A DNA stretch of 64,000 nt from Pseudobacteriovorax sp. (GTDB lineage Bacteria > Bdellovibrionota_B > Oligoflexia > Oligoflexales > Oligoflexaceae). The position numbers were made by a program, and so were the translations under genes. Of the stretch, positions 58,739-64,000 are shown piece by piece. The notes under the pieces were generated by a model. That model did no database searches and had not been told where the DNA came from. It saw nothing but the letters and a program-made list of their open reading frames with translations. Each line of letters starts with the position of its first letter. Position 1 is the stretch's first letter. Location of the stretch: contig JABSRP010000031.1 in the NCBI GenBank assembly GCA_013215145.1, positions 40,478-104,477 on the forward strand. The letters run 5' to 3'.

Positions 58739-61537
58739 ATGCATTGGTTCATCAGGTTTTTAGCCATAATCGTTGTGTCAAACGTGAACACGATCCTTCA
58801 CGCGGATACGTCAAAGCCTGTACTTATTGGTGATGACTTTTCCTCCAGAGTCTTAGGAACCGAGTTCTACTACTTCGAAGATAAAGAATCCCGTTTTGAC
58901 CATGATTCGATTTCCAGCCAGCTATCCGAGTTTAGGCGTTCGGATAAGGCCTCTCTTAATTTCGGATTTACTGCATCTACCTACTGGCTTTTCGGCCGTT
59001 TGGAAAATCAGAACCGTGCGGGAGATTATCTACTAGTCTTTGATTATCCTCTCTTGGATCATGTCGATATTTTTATTTCACAAAATGGGAATTTGATTAA
59101 AGAAATCAATACTGGCGATCAGTTGCCTTTTGATCAAAGGGGAGTTAATCACCGGAAGTTAAATGCTGTCCTTGACCTCGAAAGCGATCAGGTTTACGAC
59201 ATTTTTATTCGGGTGAAATCTGCAAGCTCCTTTAAGATGGGGTTGACCTTGTTTCATCCTGAGGTGTTTTGGGAGTCTCAGCAAACCGAATCCAATTTAA
59301 ACTTACTTTACTTTGGTGCTCTTACGGTGATGGTGATTTATAACGCCATTATTTTTCTGATCACGCGGAGTCGGTCTTACATGTATTATGTCCTTTACAT
59401 GGGATTCTTCGTGATTTTTCAGTCTGGTATCGCCGGCTACGACTATCAGTACCTATGGCCAGAGGCGATATTTTTTCACGAGAAAGTGGTGCCTTTTTCA
59501 GTCACAGCTACCTTGTTTTTTCTAGGTTTGTTTACCTACCAATTCTTGGACTTAAAGGAATCCAATCCTCGTTTAGGTCTACTCGTTCTGGGAATGGGGT
59601 CCTTAGCCGGAATCAACTCCGTTGCCAGTTTTTTTCTACCATATAAAATTGCCGTCATTGGCGCTGCTCTTATGGGGATTTTGGTTAGTACGACTTGTGT
59701 GATACCGGCGATCGTGAACTTTCGCAAGAGTATTGACGCGAGACTTTATTTTTTGGCGTTTAGCTGCTTTTTGATTGGCTGCCTTGCCTTTGGCTTACAG
59801 AATTTTGGAGTGTTGCCTAACAATATATTCACCGATTTCGGTCCGCAAATCGGATCAGCTGTCGAGGTGATTTTGCTTTCTGTTGCTTTGGCGAATCGCA
59901 TCCGCAAGCTGCAGCAGGAACGTATAGCTCTATTTGAAAAAATACAGCAAATGAACCGTGATTTGGAGAAAGAGGTCAAACGCAAGACGAAAAAAGTGCA
60001 AAGTCTACTGGACACTATCCATCAGGGTATCATTTCCATAAGTGGCCCCACGTATACCATCGGAGGGGAATACTCGAAGGCAGCTGCGTCTATTATTGGT
60101 GAAAAAACCTTGAAAAACACATCCTTTGAAGAGGTCTTTTTGAGTCGTTGCCAGACAAGTAACGATGGCAAAGATCGCGTTATGGCTGCCCTCTCTTCCG
60201 CTATGGGAGAAGACGTCATCAACTTTGAGACCAATAGCGATCACCTACCCGATGCTATCTCGTTTATCAACGGAAACAATCAAAAAATAGAGTTGGAACT
60301 CGATTGGGCTGTGGAATGTAACAGCGACGACGAGGTGGAGACGATAGTGCTTACCTTCAAAGATGTTACCGAGTTATTGAAACTCAAAGATGCCACCGAG
60401 AAGAGCCGCCAGGAGTTGGAGCTTCTATCTGAAATCATAAGTCTGGAAAAATCCACCTTCGTGAAATTCTGTCGCAAGGGTCAGAAGCTTATTGAAGAGA
60501 ACTTACACCTTGCCTTGGCTTCGGATTCCTTTTCTGCCGCTAGTGTTAAGATGATGTTTATCAATTTTCATACCTTAAAAGGCAATGCCAGACAGATCAA
60601 CCTGTCGGAACTCGTAGACATGGCTCATGATACCGAGCAATATTACTCCGATTTGTTGGTGGATAAAACGCAATGGGATAAGCAGAAGGCTATTGATGAG
60701 CTTCAGGCTTCGCGGTCAGTGTTAGAAAAATATATCGCTCTTGCGACGCAAAAATTACGTTGGCAAATGGATGAGGGCGAAATGATCCTACTCGAACGAA
60801 ACAAAGTCGGTACGATGCTTGAGTCATTGGTGAAATCTCTCGATGCACCTGACCAACTCAAAACCGAAACCTTGTCGATATACTCTTTATTTTCTGAAAA
60901 ATACTACTTCGGTATTGGTGAGATCCTTAAGGAATTCTATAACGATATCGAGCGTATGGCTCGTGATCTGGGAAAAGAAAACCCTAGTGTTTCGACTCAT
61001 GGTCTAGAGTTGAGGGTGAATCGCGAAGCAGCCCGCCTGCTTCAAGATGTCTTGGTTCATATGATTCGCAATAGCATGGATCACGGACTGGAAACCAAAG
61101 AGGATCGTATCCGCTTTGGCAAAAGTAAGCGCGGCACCATATCCGTTTCTGTCCAAGAGGAAGGGGTAAACTATTACCTCATGTATGGTGATGATGGCCG
61201 CGGCCTAGACCTTGATCGCATTGCTGAGAAGTCTAAGCTTATCGATCCTGATATTGATGTGGACAAGCTTTCCGATAAGGAAAAAGCCGAGCTGATATTT
61301 CTTTCTGGAGTGTCCACCGCTTCGGGAGTCAGTGATATTTCGGGAAGAGGTGTCGGAATGTGCGCTATTCGCAGCTTCTTAGAGGGGCTCGGAGCATCCA
61401 TTGAGCTTGAACTAGGGCCTAGATTCGATTATGGACCGGGAGAATCCAGGTGCTCCGTTACCTTTCGCATCCTGATTCCAAGCAGCATGATTGATCCGTT
61501 TTTCTATAAAGATTCACCATTCAAGCAGCCAGCCTAA
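58739..61537 (+). CDS. 7TM-DISM sensor kinase with PAS, Hpt and CheA-type ATPase domains (second copy)
   Basis: A 932-residue membrane kinase. Signal peptide (about 1-22), a 7TMR-DISMED2 extracellular domain (STYWLFGRLENQNRAG and YDIFIRVKSASSFKM), seven membrane helices (about 190-390), a coiled coil (MNRDLEKEVKRKTKKVQS), a PAS-like domain, an Hpt domain with His611 (FHTLKGNARQ) and a CheA-type ATPase: Asn778 in MIRNSMDHGLE, DDGRGLDL and GRGVGMCAI. No HisKA domain. Same layout as the 24153-26828 kinase, but a different extracellular domain, so it probably senses another ligand. The cognate receiver is not adjacent. Confidence 0.87.
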   Translation: MHWFIRFLAIIVVSNVNTILHADTSKPVLIGDDFSSRVLGTEFYYFEDKESRFDHDSISSQLSEFRRSDKASLNFGFTASTYWLFGRLENQNRAGDYLLVFDYPLLDHVDIFISQNGNLIKEINTGDQLPFDQRGVNHRKLNAVLDLESDQVYDIFIRVKSASSFKMGLTLFHPEVFWESQQTESNLNLLYFGALTVMVIYNAIIFLITRSRSYMYYVLYMGFFVIFQSGIAGYDYQYLWPEAIFFHEKVVPFSVTATLFFLGLFTYQFLDLKESNPRLGLLVLGMGSLAGINSVASFFLPYKIAVIGAALMGILVSTTCVIPAIVNFRKSIDARLYFLAFSCFLIGCLAFGLQNFGVLPNNIFTDFGPQIGSAVEVILLSVALANRIRKLQQERIALFEKIQQMNRDLEKEVKRKTKKVQSLLDTIHQGIISISGPTYTIGGEYSKAAASIIGEKTLKNTSFEEVFLSRCQTSNDGKDRVMAALSSAMGEDVINFETNSDHLPDAISFINGNNQKIELELDWAVECNSDDEVETIVLTFKDVTELLKLKDATEKSRQELELLSEIISLEKSTFVKFCRKGQKLIEENLHLALASDSFSAASVKMMFINFHTLKGNARQINLSELVDMAHDTEQYYSDLLVDKTQWDKQKAIDELQASRSVLEKYIALATQKLRWQMDEGEMILLERNKVGTMLESLVKSLDAPDQLKTETLSIYSLFSEKYYFGIGEILKEFYNDIERMARDLGKENPSVSTHGLELRVNREAARLLQDVLVHMIRNSMDHGLETKEDRIRFGKSKRGTISVSVQEEGVNYYLMYGDDGRGLDLDRIAEKSKLIDPDIDVDKLSDKEKAELIFLSGVSTASGVSDISGRGVGMCAIRSFLEGLGASIELELGPRFDYGPGESRCSVTFRILIPSSMIDPFFYKDSPFKQPA

Positions 61538-61696
61538 CGCAACCTATGTTCCATTCGTTATGGCACCCGCCATATATCAAATGTTGACCAATTCTAAGTG
61601 GCAACGTAGAACGAGGCAAGCTAGTTAAACTTAGTGTTAAACGGCGCCCTACTTAGTGAAGTGAGTCCTTGTGATGCTAAGCAAAGGAGATTTGTC

Positions 61697-63742
61697 TTGA
61701 AGTTTACTCTCATTTCTATGTCTTTGTGGCTAATGCTACCAATACTAACCCCGCTTGGAATGGCTGATTGGCGTGATAATGCTACCCTACTGCAGCCAGA
61801 GCAGGTGTTTGAGCTTGAGCAGGCCAGTGATATAGCCCTGTCGCCCAACTCGAAACACATCGCCTATGCCAGATCTCGTATGGACAAAAACCTTGACAAG
61901 AAAGTCTCATCCATTTGGCTGATTAATACGAAAACTGGAGAATCGCTACCAGTGACAGATGGACTGACTACTAGCAAAGGGCCGGTTTGGTCGCCAGACG
62001 GCAAAAGGATTTTGTATGTGTCTGCCCATAAGAAACAACAGGTTCTTTTTGTTTATTGGCTACAGAGCGGTAAGATAAGTCGCTTGGCTGAGGTTCGAGG
62101 GGATGCTCGCTCGTTCTCATGGTCACCTAATGGTCGTCAAATCGTGTTTATTCAAAATGTTAAAAATCAAAGCAAACCACTCATAAAAGGATTGCGAATC
62201 AAGAGGCAGGAGGCCTGGGCTAAGGATCCCTTGGTCATCCAACATGATCACTATCGATCTGATGGCAAAGGCTATCTGCCTGATGCAAGCCCGCAAATGT
62301 TTCTTTTATCTTCCCAAGGTGGGACTCCTAGGCAGCTGACAAAAGGGAATCATCGCATTCATCCAAAGCTATCATGGCTAGGCGATCAGAGGATTCTTTT
62401 TTCTGGTTTATTGGAGCCAGATTGGGTGCGTAAGCCTCTGCATTCTAACATTTACCAAATTGACACCAAAACGGAACGTATTCAGCCACTAGTCGTCAGT
62501 CCGGATACCCATCGATATGTAACAGCCGATCCTAAGTATAAAACCATAGCATCTCTCGGTTTTGCCCCTCCGACCAAGGCGCGTCAGTATCAAAGGATTT
62601 ATCTCTCCAAGGCAGACGGAACAGGTATGCGGCTTCTGCTAGATATTGATCGCAATATTTCAGATATTCAGTGGGCCAACCGTGGGCGAAGCCTTTATTT
62701 TCGCTACGAGTCCGACGGCGTAGAGAAGATTGGAATGACCAATCTAAAGGGTAAATGGAAAGACATGGGTCTATCACTTGGTGGATTGGCCATAGGACGG
62801 CCTTACTCATCGGGGCAATTTTCCGTTTCTGATAATGGCGCTATTGCCTTTACCAAAGGAGGCACACAAGACCTTTCAAACGTTGGCTACAAAGCCTCCG
62901 CTCGCAGCAAAATAAAGCAATTCACGGACTTGAATCAGGATGTTTTGGGGTCGGTTAATCTTGCTCGAGTCGAAGGTTTCACCACTAGTAAAACCCCAGG
63001 CAAGGAAACCATTCATGCTTGGTATTTAAGGCCTGAAAGTGCAAGTCCAGAAAAGCCTTGCCCTTTGATCATGGAAATTCATGGTGGCCCCTTCGCTAGC
63101 TACGGACCAAATTTTGCCGCTGAGTTGCAGTTGTTCGCGTCTGCAGGATATTGTGTTGTTTATGCCAATCCTCGTGGAAGTACCGGTTACGGAGATGAAT
63201 TTGCCCAAAAAATTAGTCATAACTATCCGAGCGAGGACTACGATGATTTAATGGCAGTGGTTGATCACATGAGCCAGTTACCCTTCGTTGACGGCAATAA
63301 TCTCTTTGTCACTGGTGGTAGTGGCGGCGGTGTGCTGACATCTTGGATTATAGGGAAAACCAATCGGTTTCGGGCAGCAGTCGTATCCAAGCCGGTGATC
63401 AATTGGTTCAGCTTTGTTTTAACCGCAGATCGATTTCACTTTTTTGCACAGAATTGGTTCCAAAAGATGCCTTGGGACGATCCCATGACTTACTATAAAC
63501 AATCGCCCATATCGTTGGTTGGCCAAGTGCAAACGCCAACGATGCTGCTAACTGGTGAAAAGGATTACCGAACACCCATGTCTGAGACCGAGCAGTATTA
63601 TCAAGCTCTCAAATTGCGGGGAGTTGAATCAGCTATGGTGCGGTTTCCTGATGCAGCTCACGGAATCGCCAGCCGACCAAGCCAGCTTGCTTTGAAGTCC
63701 CTGTATATCCTTGGGTGGTTTGATAAATTTCGTAGCCAGTAG
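61697..63742 (+). CDS. S9 family peptidase (secreted)
   Basis: A 681-residue exported serine peptidase. TTG at 61697 follows AAAGGAGA; signal peptide TLISMSLWLMLPILTPLGMA. A beta-propeller of about 400 residues (GPVWSPDGKRILYVS, SWSPNGRQIVFIQ) precedes the catalytic domain: EIHGGPFASYG, NPRGSTGYGDEFAQ, Ser in TGGSGGGVLTS, Asp in TGEKDYRTPM and His in DAAHGIASRP. The elbow reads GGSGGG instead of the usual GGSYGG. Third S9 enzyme in the window. Confidence 0.92.
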   Translation: MKFTLISMSLWLMLPILTPLGMADWRDNATLLQPEQVFELEQASDIALSPNSKHIAYARSRMDKNLDKKVSSIWLINTKTGESLPVTDGLTTSKGPVWSPDGKRILYVSAHKKQQVLFVYWLQSGKISRLAEVRGDARSFSWSPNGRQIVFIQNVKNQSKPLIKGLRIKRQEAWAKDPLVIQHDHYRSDGKGYLPDASPQMFLLSSQGGTPRQLTKGNHRIHPKLSWLGDQRILFSGLLEPDWVRKPLHSNIYQIDTKTERIQPLVVSPDTHRYVTADPKYKTIASLGFAPPTKARQYQRIYLSKADGTGMRLLLDIDRNISDIQWANRGRSLYFRYESDGVEKIGMTNLKGKWKDMGLSLGGLAIGRPYSSGQFSVSDNGAIAFTKGGTQDLSNVGYKASARSKIKQFTDLNQDVLGSVNLARVEGFTTSKTPGKETIHAWYLRPESASPEKPCPLIMEIHGGPFASYGPNFAAELQLFASAGYCVVYANPRGSTGYGDEFAQKISHNYPSEDYDDLMAVVDHMSQLPFVDGNNLFVTGGSGGGVLTSWIIGKTNRFRAAVVSKPVINWFSFVLTADRFHFFAQNWFQKMPWDDPMTYYKQSPISLVGQVQTPTMLLTGEKDYRTPMSETEQYYQALKLRGVESAMVRFPDAAHGIASRPSQLALKSLYILGWFDKFRSQ

Positions 63743-64000
63743 AGTTTGCGACTTTGACTTTGTAGTTTGCATATTCTGTGAATAAGAAAATCTGTCACTG
63801 ACGACTAGCGTTCGGAATCAAGTTCGAACTGAATCGAGATGATTTCTAGACTTTGATCCAAACACCAGTCTAGGAACTCATCTCTTTTGAGATTGGTGTA
63901 TTTGCTAAACTCTATTTGATGTTCTTTCTATGAGAACTAGCGTTTTCGAGTAGATTCAAATCTTCAAGAGATATTCAATTGATTCCATAGTTCTACGCTT
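63743..64000. other. intergenic end of window, possible minus-strand remnant
   Basis: No good gene. On the minus strand near 63808-63933 an open stretch of 41 codons reads protein-like (KYTNLKRDEFLDWCLDQ) but begins at a stop and has no start. It may be a decayed gene. Confidence 0.25.

Noticed and set aside
1..64000. Prophage, insertion sequence, CRISPR, tRNA or rRNA
   Set aside because: No transposase, integrase, phage structural gene, repeat-spacer array or cloverleaf-like sequence was noticed on reading.

Overview
The window is chromosomal DNA from a free-living Gram-negative bacterium of moderate G+C content. Evidence includes many lipoproteins with lipoboxes, an RND pump with a TolC-type outer-membrane channel, Fur-box-like sites, and large seven-transmembrane sensor kinases. 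The abundance of secreted peptidases, 7TM-DISM-type kinases and orphan CheX-like proteins resembles Oligoflexia/Bdellovibrionota-type bacteria, but that placement is inference; no rRNA or ribosomal gene is present. I found no phage, insertion sequence, CRISPR array or tRNA.

Region by region. 1-1.3 kb: a truncated LysR regulator divergent from a spondin-domain secreted protein. 1.5-5.2 kb: an operon of a DUF4856 lipoprotein, an imelysin lipoprotein and a fatty acid hydroxylase-superfamily membrane protein, preceded by a good Fur-box match, so probably iron-regulated. 5.4-7.4 kb: a Tat-exported intradiol dioxygenase, a LysR regulator, and a small BFD-type [2Fe-2S] protein with its own Fur-box-like site. 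7.5-15.6 kb: peptidases (two S9 enzymes, an Xaa-Pro aminopeptidase), a RidA protein, a YheT-type hydrolase and a Nudix hydrolase. 15.7-17.7 kb: a lipoprotein with cadherin/Ig-like repeats, interrupted by an in-frame TGA. 18-22.4 kb: TolC and RND transporter genes.

22.5-28.7 kb is a signalling block: a CheY-like receiver, a CheX and a CheX-like protein in one operon, divergent from a 7TM kinase with Hpt and CheA-type ATPase domains, then a PAS-SpoIIE phosphatase and a third CheX-like protein. All three CheX-like proteins carry the D-x3-E-x2-N motif. No CheW, CheR, CheB or chemoreceptor gene is nearby, so this may be a non-chemotactic phosphorelay; it is the best candidate in the window for an undescribed system.

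28.9-34.5 kb is mostly housekeeping: a polar amino acid ABC transporter, a YaiI protein, an orphan amylase-C-like domain, an NTF2-like protein, uridine phosphorylase and TesB. 34.7-42.7 kb holds exported proteins: a large zinc metalloprotease split by an in-frame TAG, a lipoprotein with all three serine beta-lactamase/PBP motifs, and a large unknown lipoprotein. 42.9-44.3 kb pairs a receiver protein with a globin bearing a long acidic tail. 44.3-49 kb is a three-gene operon: an alpha/beta hydrolase with a cysteine in the nucleophile elbow, a GMC oxidoreductase and a DUF6765 protein. 49.8 kb has a KynB-like cyclase. 50.4-53.4 kb has a degenerate paralogue of the beta-lactamase-like protein and two small secreted proteins. 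54-64 kb has a hybrid histidine kinase, a trypsin-like protease, an M14 carboxypeptidase, a small metzincin, a second 7TM-Hpt-CheA-type kinase and a third S9 peptidase.

Overall the region combines extracellular and periplasmic protein degradation, uptake of amino acids, iron-responsive genes, and an unusual set of phosphorelay components. Start codons were moved downstream where a ribosome-binding site or signal peptide gave clear support.
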